Part shown: positions 23,611-33,693 of the stretch, piece after piece
Layout: each line of letters opens with the position of its first letter
Position numbering within the stretch: the stretch's first letter is position 1
NCBI GenBank assembly: GCA_001566295.1
Contig: KQ964254.1
Location: 248,001-312,000 of the forward strand
Origin: Microdochium bolleyi
Lineage: Eukaryota; Ascomycota; Sordariomycetes; Xylariales; Microdochiaceae
Length of the DNA: 64,000 bases
Direction of reading: 5' to 3'
Translations under genes and position numbers: made by a program
Notes under the pieces: generated by a model
Seen by the model: only the letters and a program-made list of their open reading frames with translations
Database searches by the model: none
What the model was told of the DNA's origin: nothing

Positions 23611-25695
23611 ATGGCCGCCAACAGTGCCAGTGCCCCCTTTGCCGCACCTCGCGTCAATGACGCAATGCCGGGACCCAGCTCTACCTCACACGAGGGCAGA
23701 TATGTCGAGGTCCAGGCCGCCATTGACCCAGCTCTAGAGCGGCGTGTGAGACGCAAGATCGACTACAACCTCATGCCTCTGGTCATGGTTTTATGTGAGC
23801 AACCTCCCGCAAGCATGGCAATCTGCACTCACCATCCGCTCTTGGAGCTAACTCGTCCTAACCGTCTCTTTTGACCAGACCTCCTGGCCATCTTGGACCG
23901 CTCCAACATCGGCAATGCCAAAACCGCAGGGATGTACGTGCTCATTGTCTTGGCCGAGAACCGATCCTGCATGCAAGCTCTAGTCTTGAGTTCCCCAAAG
24001 TAACACCGGTTGTCGGTCTTAGGAACACTGATCTCGGCTTCGATGACCCTCATTACCAGGTATTAGGCCTTGGCCATCGCGAAGCATTCTGAACATCGCA
24101 GTGAACGTCCTCGCTGACCATGATCGCAGTGGCTCTTGACCATATTCTACATCCCATACAGTCAGTTTTGGCATGCTGCAGCTTGTGTCCTGACCCAGCT
24201 CTCGACTGACCCAGCGGCCTCTACGCAGTTCTTTTCGAGCCTCTCGCTTTCATGTGGAAGCTTGTTCCGCCGTAAGTCTTGAACCGTTGAGGCGGCGCCC
24301 TCTCCTCCCCACGTTCAAAGCTGACCATCTCACAGTCATATCTGGGCTGCCGGTTGCGTACTTATTTGGTATGTTCGACCCTCAGTTGCCATTCCAGCTT
24401 CAAGACTTCTGTACAGTTGGCTGACCGCCGCAGGGGCATCTCATCCACTTTGCAAGCCGCAGCATTCTCCTGGCCCGGCCTTATGGCGTGCCGCTTCTTC
24501 CTCGCCGCGGCCGAGGCCGCCTACGGACCCGGAATACCATACCTGCTATCCTTCTTCTACAAGCGCCGAGAGCTTGGGTTCCGCTGCGCCATCTTCTTCT
24601 CCGCGGCTCCGCTGGCCAACACTTTCGCCGGCGCCCTGGCTTATGGCATCACCTCTGGCCGCTCTGCCATTGCCAGCTGGAGGGTTCTTTTTCTCGTCGA
24701 GGGTTTCCCGTCCATCGCCATGGCTGCCGTCGCATTCTGCTTCATGCCCGACTCTGCTGACACGGCGCGGTTCCTGACGCCTGAAGAGAGGGAAGTTGCA
24801 AAGCACCGGGCCATCCAGCAGACCGGCCAGGATGGGAAAGCGAGGATCGGCAATGTCCAGATGAAGGAAGTCTTGGCCAGTTTGAAGGATCTAAAGACGT
24901 GGATACCGCCTCTTATGTACTTCAGCATCAATGGTGAGTTATCGAAATCCAACGAACCAGCTTCACGAATAGCCAAAGTTATTGCGTCTCTTTGACCAAC
25001 CCAGGACCGTCACTAACCCCAATGATCTCGGAATGCCAGTCTCGTTCAGCTCCCTCCCCGTCTTCCTTCCCGACATCATCCACAACATGGGCTTCTCCTC
25101 TGTCGACGCCCAGGGGCTCACCGCACCCCCTTACCTGCTCGGCTTCATCCTCTGCCTCATCACCACTTACATCGCCGACCGCACCGGCCAGCGCGGGCTC
25201 ATGATCACCGCCGTCTCCCTTCTCGGCGGCACCGGCTACGTCGTGCTGGGCGCGTGCACCTCCGTGGCCGCGCGGTACACCGGTGTCTTCCTTGCCGCCG
25301 CGGGCATGTTCCCCGCCATCGCCAACATTCTGCCCTGGACGCTCAATAACCAAGGGAGCGACTCGAAGCGCGGCGCAGGCATCACGCTGCTGAACCTGAT
25401 CGGCCAGTGCGGGCCTCTGCTCGGCACGAGGCTGTTCCCGGCGGCCGAGGCGCCATTCTTCGCGAAGGGCATGTACATCTCCGCCGGATTTCTGTTCCTG
25501 AATGCCGTGCTGGCCATGGCGCTGCGCACGCTGCTCGCGTGGGAGAACAGGAGGTTTGAGAAGAGGGATAAGGAGATCCTGGCGGCCGCGTCTGCTTCGG
25601 GACGGGCATCGGTGGACGAGTCGGATAAGACGGGCGGCAAGAGCGTGTCTGTCGGGGTCGAAAATGAGGGCTATGGCTTCCGCAATGTCTTGTAG
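23611..25695 (+). CDS. MFS anion:cation symporter, allantoate permease (Dal5/TNA1) family
   Basis: Polytopic plasma-membrane transporter of 512 aa. Eight exons join in frame: 23611-23794, 23879-23933, 24023-24059, 24130-24160, 24229-24271, 24336-24368, 24434-24933 and 25040-25695. The family landmarks appear in order: basic cytoplasmic N-terminus ending RRVRRKIDYNLMPL; DRSNIGNAKTAGM after TM1; the WLLTIFYIPY and FEPLAFMWKLVPP segment; GLMACRFFLAAAEAAYGPGIPYLLSFFYKR; and the central loop with MPDSADTARFLTPEE. Relatives carry allantoate, nicotinate, pantothenate, biotin precursors or other organic acids; the substrate cannot be told from sequence. The neighbouring PanE-like gene makes a pantothenate link conceivable, but this is only an inference from adjacency. 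The chain of very short exons is unusual. The 3' end converges with mcm10, leaving 296 bp between stop codons. Confidence 0.88.
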
Positions 25696-25991
25696 GCAAC
25701 CGCAGGCTGATCTGCCCAGCCCGAGGTTGAGCTTTACGGTGAAATGTTCGATATTCTGAAATTGCGTATCTAGGTCGACAACCCATGCAGCAGTGTCGTA
25801 AGGTGGCAAAAGTTCGAGTGTGGACAACAAAGCCCAGAAATTCATGCCATCCCAGAGTTCTTGAAAGTCACATCTTTATAGCATGTCAACATTCCACAAA
25901 AAATAGACAATGCTAATCTACTAAAGGGGTATACAAATAAATGCATCTTCAACGCCGGGACGCCAAAGCCTCGCTGTAAATCATGCAAGTC

Positions 25992-28497
25992 TCACTCGTC
26001 CAATATCAACAAATCGTCGTCATCGTCATCATCCAGCATGACCATGCGCGGTTTCGTGCCGCTGGCCTTGGTCGTGGTGTCAGTCGTTTTGACAAGCTCG
26101 TTCCCGAGGCTCTCTCTGCCGGCGATCCGGATGCCCTTCTCCGTGACGAACCGCGTCTTCTTACGAGACGGTGCCTGGTCGTTGCTGCTCTTTGCCGTGC
26201 CGGTGCCGGTGCCGGCGGCCAGGTCTATGTCGTCCAGAGACAACTGTGAGTTGCCCTTGCGCAAATTCTCCCCGTCCTTCATCCTAGATAGCTTTGACTT
26301 GAGACCACCGCCCCAGCCGAGCGCCTCGGTCTTACTACTAGCGCCAGCACTGCTCGGCACATTTCTGAACGTGGACGTGGACGAGGATGAAAGGAAGGAC
26401 CCGGACAGCGCGCTTTCTGTGCGCTTGCGCTTGACGGGGCTCAGATGGATCTGGTGGTCCTTGCCCTTCAGGAGCCCGAGAGATCGCGCGTCGACCCGTG
26501 TAGGTTCGTTGCCCGCTATTGCAGTGTCCGTTGGGTCAGGAGGAACACTGCCTCCGGAAATGGGAACCTCCCTCTTGTGTTGTGCGAGCCGCATGTATTC
26601 TTTGCCCGCGCCAGCACCAACCTTGCCAAGCTGCTTCATGATACCGCGCTCCTTTTCCTCTGTCGCAAGACGACGCTTGAGCGCCTCTCCTCGCTCAATA
26701 GTGCCCGTCACGCGTCCGGACAGAACCTCGTTATCCAGCATCGCGGCAGCGCTGTCCTTCTTGTGGAGGAACCAGTGGCTCTGAGTCTCCCGGTCGAAGG
26801 CGCCACGGTGCCTGCCATCTTCTTTGTCCTTGCCCTTGCCACGGAACGAACCACCTCGTCTACCGCTGGCCGCGCTGCCACTGCGTGGTCCGGGGCCCGT
26901 GTTGAACGCATTGATATCCTGCCTTGCTTTGAGATGCTTGTCCAGCACGGCGTTCATGTGGAATTCGCAGAACTCGGTGCGTTTCTTGTTGACCCAGCTG
27001 TCGCAGATCTTGCCGTCCCTCCTGACCGACTTGCAGAAGCCCAGGTCCTTGGCATTGCCCACCTCTAGGATCGTATCTTCGCCACTGTTGATGACCAGGC
27101 TGAACTTTCCGGTGTCGGTCTTACCGGCTTGTGGCGGCATGATTGTAGGGTTGAGAATCGCGAGCACTGTCCCAGGAGTTAGTTTCCAGTAGCGGTCGAA
27201 GCCCGAGTTGAAGAGGAAGAGGTCAAGTTCCCATTGTAGGTCGACCAGCTTCATGACCATGAACTTTGCAGGTCCCTCGTCCCTGCCGGCCTTCTCCTTG
27301 AGTGCGCTCTGGGTTTTGTGCGGCTTAGGGTCCGATTTGGATGCTATTATACCAAAGATGACAATGTCTTTCTCAACGTCCGGTAGCTCAAACTCTGGCG
27401 CTTTCACATGCTTCAGGACGTCCTGGATGTTGTATATCTCTTTTCCGCTCAGTGTACGAGCCAAAGTCGTGTGGGGGATAATGCGCCTGCTCAGATGAAT
27501 ACCCGAGTAGGGCTCGATGGCAGAACCTTCCGAGCCGGTTGTCGTGGTCGGTTTGCTGGTAGCTGCGCCTCTTACTTGACCGCCAGACAGGACATCCTCG
27601 CGCGAGAACTGTGTTGGCTCCTCGGGTACATCTGGAAATTCCGTGGCGTGTTTCTTTAGGTCTTCCAACTCAGTCTTGCCTATGCCAAAAGCAGTGTTTC
27701 GAATTTGCTTGACACGGGCTTGTTTATCCAATCGGGTCTGCTCATCTTCCCTTGCTGCCTGCATCCTTTGCCCGAACGTCAGAGGCTGTCTGGGGTTCTC
27801 ATTTGAACCCGATGGCGCGTGGGTGGACCTCTGCGAGTGCTGCGTATGTCGACCATCCTGTTCAGCATTCGTCGGCCGTTTCGTGCTAGGCACCCTTTTG
27901 AGTGATATGTCTCGCGCCGTCAAGCCTTTGTCTATCCCCAGGCGTATTCGGCTGGGAGATGTAGGATCCTGGACATGTTGCTGTGCTCTTCGGACGGGCG
28001 ATGCTGGCACTTGAACCTCTGCTTGGGTGGGCGGAGCCGATCGTTCTCGATGTCGTGGAATTGTGATTTTTTTCGCAGTGATGGACGCCGACGACTCCAG
28101 TGCCGAGTTGCTTCTGCTTGTCGCACTTGCACCGCCCGGATCTTTCCTGGCCTTTTCCTTCTGCAGTTTCTTCAGTTTGAGTTGCGCCTGGATCGCTTGG
28201 AGCTTGAGCTGCAAGGTCTCTTCGTCATCATCCTCGTCATCATCGTCGGCATCGGCATCGGGTAGACAGTTCGCCGCTGGTTGTTGTGCCCGGGCTCCGG
28301 TTCGTTTGCTGGGCGATGGAGATGGCGACGTGCGGTTGATCATGCGACGCAGCTTCTCCCGACCACCAGGGGTGCTAAGAAGGACCTCGTGTGGCGACCG
28401 AGGCGGCCATTGAGGCTCGTTGGAAGGGTTCCCTGAAGTCATACACATATTAGCTCCATGCCAGTAGCGGGCAGACATGAAACTTGCCTGTTGTCAT
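25992..28497 (-). CDS. mcm10: DNA replication factor Mcm10
   Basis: Replication-initiation protein that binds the CMG helicase and DNA polymerase alpha. The preferred model is 816 aa: a 10-nt first exon (28488-28497), a GC-AG intron (28433-28487, donor GCAAGT, branch CTAAT, acceptor TTCAG), then exon 2 at 25992-28432. The product then opens MTTGNPSNEPQWPPRSPHEV. If the intron is not used, an ATG at 28478 in the same frame gives 828 aa. Residues ~316-460 form the Mcm10 OB-fold, ending in the conserved LDLFLF and PGTVLAILNP segments. The CCCH zinc finger (C-x8-C...C-x2-H) follows at ~465-495. N-terminal regions are acidic and coiled (a DDDDEDDDEE run, then Gln/Lys-rich). The C-terminus is basic with an acidic tail (DDDDDDD). 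It is divergent from the RNase H2B gene. Confidence 0.93.
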
Positions 28498-29545
28498 GTC
28501 GCTAGATGTGAAAAGGGCTCTACGACGTGGCAATTCTTTTCAATTCGAGCACCGTCCACATCAGTCAGTGTCCTGTCGTACTCGTGCCCGCGCCTTTGGC
28601 GGCCTAGCGAAGCTGTTACTGTCTCATGCGGACTAAAGAGACGAGGCGGCGATGGGTGCGCAGATGGATTGGGAAAGTAGGCGGGGACTCCGAGCAAAGG
28701 TGACCAGGAGCAAGACACCTCTGCGAAACCCTGGCGATGATGGTAGTATCGATACGGGAGGCTGTCCGTACAGGGGGCAATGGATCAGGCTGTCTCCCTT
28801 CGCCGTGACCCTAGCGTAGGTACCTCTGGATGTCTTGATTATGCTCATCAAATGGCATAAACATGAGATGAGCCGGGATAAAATCCGCCAATGTTTCAGT
28901 TCGAGGCCAGTATCGATAAGGCTCCAGGGGTGCTTGTGATACCCTCGTCGGCGTAGTGTTGTCGTTTGAGTAGAGTACCGGAGTGTAGCACTGCTTGAGA
29001 GACAGATTTGCAAGCACAGAATCAGATCTGCAAGACTCCCTCGAGACTTGCGATCCGCACTTCCCTGTCTAGAGCTGTCGTGTGGCGCACGTCTCGCGGA
29101 GTGTTTCTCAGGCCTGTGATGCCATCGGCACTCTTTCAACCTATAGAGGACTAGCGCAACACGGTCAGCGCGTCTCATTTCAATTTACGCGTTACCGAGT
29201 GCATGCAGGGGTCCACAAGCGCTTTGTCTAAGCCCACGATTGTTCAGACTTGAACGGCGAAGGGCCTAGGCTTTCTAGAAACGACAGCACATATCTATCA
29301 GCTCCATATCAGGATCGAGACCAGCTCCTTGTGCCACCAGCCTGGAAGAAACGACTTTCGAGAGGGCACATTATCCTGCAAGCATCGACTCTACCAACTC
29401 CATAACCTCAATCTCTCGACAATTATTCACGTATACGATCACCTGCTCTAAATCACGACTACGTGCGGCTCGTCTCAAACCAGTTCCTGTCCTCGATAGC
29501 ACACCATTGCCGGTCTGGGACCATTCAGAGACTCAAATCGGCGCA
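28498..29545. promoter_or_regulatory. Divergent intergenic region between mcm10 and RNase H2B
   Basis: About 1 kb of noncoding DNA shared by two replication/repair genes. It contains one MCB-type ACGCGT at 29187-29192, about 355 nt upstream of the RNase H2B start. A single hexamer is weak evidence because it also occurs elsewhere in the window by chance. Confidence 0.4.
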
Positions 29546-30976
29546 ATGGCTAGGACAACGAGGTCAAAAGCCTCGGCTCCTACTAAGGCTGCATCGGCCG
29601 AGGGCACATCCGCCCCAAGCGCGGCTCAACCCACCATTGCGCTCCCAGAACCAACACAGAACCCGCCGCGGATATTCATCTTGCCTTCGGCGGCCACGAG
29701 CGATGCGCGCATAGTATCGTTGTTATGCCCGAGAACAGCAAAGCCTTCTCGCTACCTCGTCTGTCCAGAGAGCGGCATCTATGAGTTTACCCGCGTGGCA
29801 GCTCCAAAGTCGACGCCGAGGAGCTGGCTCGTCGAGTCTTCACAGGATCCGGTGGGGTCAGCGAAAATGGTGGAAAGCAGGAACCAGAGCGAACCCAAGG
29901 CATTTGTCGCATCGGTCACGAAAGATGCCGACCTCTTTATTGCGACGACAATAGACCCGCTATTCCTCGTGCTCCCAGCCGTCGCGGCAACACCAACAGG
30001 CACAAGTGCAAAGAATGATGGCAAGAAGCTCTTTCTGTCTGGCGATGACCACTTCGACTCGATCGCAGAATTTTCTCCACATCTCTCCGAGATCCTGCAT
30101 TGGGGAGATGGCAGAATCCAGAAGTTGCTCGAATCGCGCATGATGGCGATATGCGACACTGTCGACGCCGGGGACGAGTCAATGTTCCGTTTCAATGAGG
30201 AAAAGCTACTTGCCGAGCTCATGGGCAAGGCACTTTCATTGGCAGAGCAGGCACTGCCAAAGAGCATGGAGGAGAAATTCGTAGCAAAAGCCCTGGAAGC
30301 CCCTGTGGTGGGCGTCCGGGTCCGCGAGAGCACCGCGCTTGACATGGAAGTAGCGACAGATTCTGCGCCCCAAAACAAGGACTCTGATACAGCTTCTGCA
30401 ACACCACACAAAATCGAGGCTGCCGAGAGTCAGTCGTCCGTGTTTTCTACAGACACTGCGGCGAGCTCCGCCTCGGAAGTTTCAGCAACCTCGACAGCAG
30501 CAACTTCTGCCGCCGACGCGGGAGAGTCCTCACCAGCCAACCTGCCGAGCGCAGATCTGACACCAGTTGTCCATGCTAGCCCAGAAATTGTAGGATTGCA
30601 ACGGTTACGAGTGGCGTTCTCCTACATATGCTCAGCGTACCTCGCACCAACCCGTGCGGCATCCGTCAAAGCGCTGCTGGCAAGCAGAAGCAAGGGTGTC
30701 GGGCCTTCGGCCGTAGACTTCGAACCATTAGACGCTTACCTGGCCAAGATCGCAAAGATGCGTGAGGACGCAGCCTCGGCGCGGAGTATGAGCGACTACA
30801 GCCGGAAACGCGTGCTGGACGACGATGAGGCGGCAGACAGAGCTGAGAAGAAGCGACTCAAGGAAGAAGAGGACAAGCGGAAAAAGGCGGGCGAGAGCCG
30901 AGGTGTAAAGAACCTGAAAAAGGTCAACACCACGGGGATGAAGAAGATGAGCGACTTCTTCAAGAAGAAAGCCTAG
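29546..30976 (+). CDS. rnh202: Ribonuclease H2 subunit B (Rnh202/Ydr279p family)
   Basis: Non-catalytic subunit of heterotrimeric RNase H2, which removes ribonucleotides and RNA:DNA hybrids from nuclear DNA. Single exon of 476 aa; the ATG at 29546 (CAATGG context) gives MARTTRSKAS. The N-terminal triple-barrel part (PRIFILPS...ESGIYEFTRVAAPKSTPRSWL and DLFIATTIDPLFLVLP) and the winged-helix part (QRLRVAFSYICSAYLAP) match the family. A Ser/Ala/Thr-rich linker separates them. The Lys-rich C-terminus ends MKKMSDFFKKKA, a PIP-box-like PCNA-binding motif (hydrophobic then FF), as in other RNase H2B proteins. The gene is divergent from mcm10 and convergent with duo1, 286 bp between stops. Confidence 0.92.
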   Translation: MARTTRSKASAPTKAASAEGTSAPSAAQPTIALPEPTQNPPRIFILPSAATSDARIVSLLCPRTAKPSRYLVCPESGIYEFTRVAAPKSTPRSWLVESSQDPVGSAKMVESRNQSEPKAFVASVTKDADLFIATTIDPLFLVLPAVAATPTGTSAKNDGKKLFLSGDDHFDSIAEFSPHLSEILHWGDGRIQKLLESRMMAICDTVDAGDESMFRFNEEKLLAELMGKALSLAEQALPKSMEEKFVAKALEAPVVGVRVRESTALDMEVATDSAPQNKDSDTASATPHKIEAAESQSSVFSTDTAASSASEVSATSTAATSAADAGESSPANLPSADLTPVVHASPEIVGLQRLRVAFSYICSAYLAPTRAASVKALLASRSKGVGPSAVDFEPLDAYLAKIAKMREDAASARSMSDYSRKRVLDDDEAADRAEKKRLKEEEDKRKKAGESRGVKNLKKVNTTGMKKMSDFFKKKA

Positions 30977-31262
30977 CGCGTTTCCCCTCGCCCATTGTAT
31001 ACGTCGTTCTTGATATCCAGCTTGCATGTTTAGCGTAAAGGCAATTGACTAGGAAATGTAATGTTCAAGTTGGGGTATCATCTAGCTGCTGGCTTAACGT
31101 CTTGTGGAAGGCAAAGACTCCTCTCCTCGCCTGATTTTGAGCTTCTAACACTTCTGTTCCCTTGGCCCTGGTGAAAGTCGAAAGTGGAACAAGAGCTTCC
31201 GAGAGCTCTCGCAAAGACTACGAGCTCTCAAATATCGCGACTCAACTCTGCCCGGACTCATT

Positions 31263-32137
31263 TCATACACCTCGTGCTAGCCCCCGTGCGCGACCACGTG
31301 CAGTGCCTGCGCCCCTCGCGATCCCTGAAGTCCCTCTAGTACTTGAGTATGCCGACGAGTTAGCCATTGTGCTCACTGAGGATGCATCAGCAGCTCCGAC
31401 ACCACTACTGCCCCTCGTGATCCCGCCTCTAGTCCGGTATGTGCTCCTCGTGGTCCGTACACCCGTGATCCCGCCCCTGGTTCTTGTCCCTCTTGTGCCT
31501 CTCGTGGACGGTGTTCTTCCGAGCCCGGCAGCCCCGCCACCGCCTTCTCGTTGTCGCGCTGCATTATCTTGGGTTTCCTCCGCGCGTCGCCTGGTCTCTG
31601 CTCGTCTGCGCTCCTCTTCGGCGGCACGACGCTCTGCCTGCGCCGCCTTGGCTGCTTGTTCTGCCTCAGCCTCGGCCAGGTCTGCGCTGGCGCCCTTCCA
31701 TGTTGGGTTCAGAATCAGGCGCTGGTTGTGTTCTGTCTGGCTGAGGATTCGCGTCCATGTGTTGAGAAGCGTGCTGGCGGTATTTACCGTGTTTGATACC
31801 GTCTGGCAAGCATGCAAGAATGTCAGTCATCTGCCGAAACCAAGCTGAATAGCAGCCAGGGTAAGTGTGACTCGCATACGTTCATGTTGCCTTTCGCCCT
31901 TTCCAGCGTGCCAACAACGCCCTCTATCAGCTCATTGATGTTGCGCACGCCTTCCAGCTCTTTGCGCAGGATGGCCTCGCGGGCATCCTCGTTGTCCTGG
32001 TCATCGTAGCGTGAAGACTGGTTGTTGGGCGTCTTGGGCCGCCCTGATTCTCGCTGTGATGTGCTCTTCTTAATAGGCGAGTCGAAGGCCTCGTCTGGAT
32101 CGGTGTCCGACAGGCAGTGGTCCATTGGCGGTGGCAT
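31263..32137 (-). CDS. duo1: DASH complex subunit Duo1
   Basis: Kinetochore microtubule-ring (DASH/Dam1) subunit, about 265 aa from two exons: 31880-32137 and 31263-31802, phase 0 intron GTATGC...GCCAG. The core helical region reads ELEGVRNINELIEGVVGTL, continues across the intron into TVSNTVNTASTLLNTWTRIL, and is the Duo1 signature. A charged coiled coil (EEERRRAETRRRAEE) and a Gly/Arg/Thr-rich basic tail follow. Start: ATG at 32137 (MPPPMDH), or 32125. The frame remains open upstream to ~32257 through a Gln/Asn-rich stretch encoded by CAA/AAC repeats, but it has no ATG before a stop. A longer N-terminus would therefore need an unseen exon, possibly beyond the poly-C run. It is divergent from the gene at 33694. 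Confidence 0.9.
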
Positions 32138-32336
32138 GGCTTGGGGTTCGCTCTGGATTGTAGGCACGTCCGTAAAGAATGGATTGGGGTCGTTGTTGTT
32201 GTTGTTTTGTTGTTGTTGCTTGGGATCGTTGACTTTGGGATGTGCGTTCAATGTCAATCAACATTAAGGATCGCCAAAGTTGGTGGTCGACCGACAGCTC
32301 AATGAGGGGTCCCGTCAGCTCAGACCAAAAGCGCAT

Positions 32337-32337
<1 letters not shown>

Positions 32338-32414
<77 letters not shown>
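32338..32414. repeat. 77-nt poly-C homopolymer
   Basis: An uninterrupted run of 77 cytosines, 200 nt upstream of the duo1 ATG. On the minus strand it is poly-G. It could be real or an assembly artefact. Confidence 0.95.
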
Positions 32415-32890
32415 ACTTGCACCACCCACTCCGCAGCCGGTGCTTCCCTGACGGCTCGAGCCTCAAACTCATTCAAAAGATCAGAAGCTTGATGCCTGGG
32501 CACTTAATGGATTCCAGTAGGTACTTGATAAAGCATGCACAAGACAGTCTATCGCACTGCTGTGTATGCACTTTTGTGCACCGCAATTGCTTTCAGAGTG
32601 CACTGCACTACCCATGCGCCTGTGCAGGTGGGTAGTGTTTGTAGAATGCATTGTGCTGAGCATGAATCCCAGCATTTGCAGCTTTCAGTGGATTGCACAA
32701 ACATCTTCTAGGCTACCAGGCAAGCACAGTAGGAGTACACCCCAGAAGGCGACTTGATGGCCATGACCAGATAGAATGAGAACAGCACAAGGGCCGCCAC
32801 TGCTTCTAATATCCTCTAATGTGCTGTCTTCGGAAACGCTCTGCTCTATGTCACACGATGAACACAACCTGATTGTCCAAATAAAGTGTG

Positions 32891-32927
32891 ACGCGTGGAG
32901 GACGCGTGCGGGCCGTTGAACACGCGT
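32891..32927. promoter_or_regulatory. Cluster of three MCB-type ACGCGT elements
   Basis: ACGCGT occurs at 32891-32896, 32902-32907 and 32922-32927. The hexamer is the MluI cell-cycle box bound by MBF (Mbp1-Swi6) at G1/S genes in yeasts. It is palindromic, so it could serve duo1 or the gene at 33694, both about 0.75-0.8 kb away. Confidence 0.5.
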
Positions 32928-33176
32928 CATGCTGGCTGCCCCGTGCAAAACAAATCAACATCATTGCTGGCTCGACCCAAGATGTACCGGGTAGGGGTCT
33001 GGCGAGTAGCCTTGAGCTGTGTGGTGGTGCGAGGCCCGCACAAAAAGGCGGTGGCTGGGACTTGTTTCAACGGCCGCAGATACACGCGCGGGTGCATGCA
33101 TGCAAGTGCTGGGCAGCAATTGTGCCGCACCCGAGAGGCTGCAAAGCCTGCCCATGCAGGTGCCCTGGGCGAAGTC

Positions 33177-33210
33177 GGGTGCTGAGGGTGCCCGGGTGCT
33201 GAGGGTGCCC
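33177..33210. repeat. Tandem duplication of a 17-bp unit
   Basis: The unit GGGTGCTGAGGGTGCCC occurs twice in direct, perfect tandem in the upstream region of the gene at 33694. Confidence 0.85.
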
Positions 33211-33693
33211 ACCGCACTCTTGTGCTCGCCCTCCCTTGGCTGTCTCGCCCATTCATTCCCGCCCCAGCCACGTCTTTATGCCTCCTGCCCCCATCTTGAT
33301 AGCATCCCCTGGGCTTTCCCCGTTATTGCTCCTGAAATACCAATCCCCCAGCCGACTCGCCCGTCGTCCCTCTGTACTCCGTGCAAATTCTCAACCAACA
33401 GTCGAAATTCGGTTGCTCTCGGCTGTCTGCTCTCCGACACAGTACCATCATCCACTCCACCCCGTCTCTCAGCAACAACGGCCGTCCCCTAGCCCAAAAC
33501 AACACCCATTGCATCACCAAAGCCTGCTGCTCTCATCATCAGCGACTTCATCGCTTCCGCTTCCATTGCGCGCCCTTGCCTGCTCCCGCTTGTCGCCTCA
33601 TCATCGCATGCGCGCTGTTCGTGTCAGTGTCGCTCCATAAGCGCGCCTCCCTCGCTCCCATCTCGACTCGCCCAGCTTGACTGCTCGGCAACC

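Larger units (their letters stand above)
32138..33693. promoter_or_regulatory. Divergent intergenic region between duo1 and the CDK-site-rich gene
   Basis: About 1.55 kb. It holds the poly-C run, three ACGCGT sites at 32891-32927, a 17-bp tandem duplication at 33177-33210, and a CT/CA-rich leader (33.25-33.67 kb) before the ATG at 33694. No coding frame is supported. Confidence 0.5.

Noticed and set aside
25040..25695. Idea that the PanE-like gene and MFS gene form a pantothenate uptake/synthesis pair
   Set aside because: Only adjacency supports it; both families have many paralogues with other substrates, so it is noted but not claimed.
31162..31848. 228-codon plus-strand open frame with valine/leucine-rich sequence
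   Set aside because: Antisense to the basic GC-rich tail of duo1; the Duo1 frame has family motifs and splice sites, this one has none.
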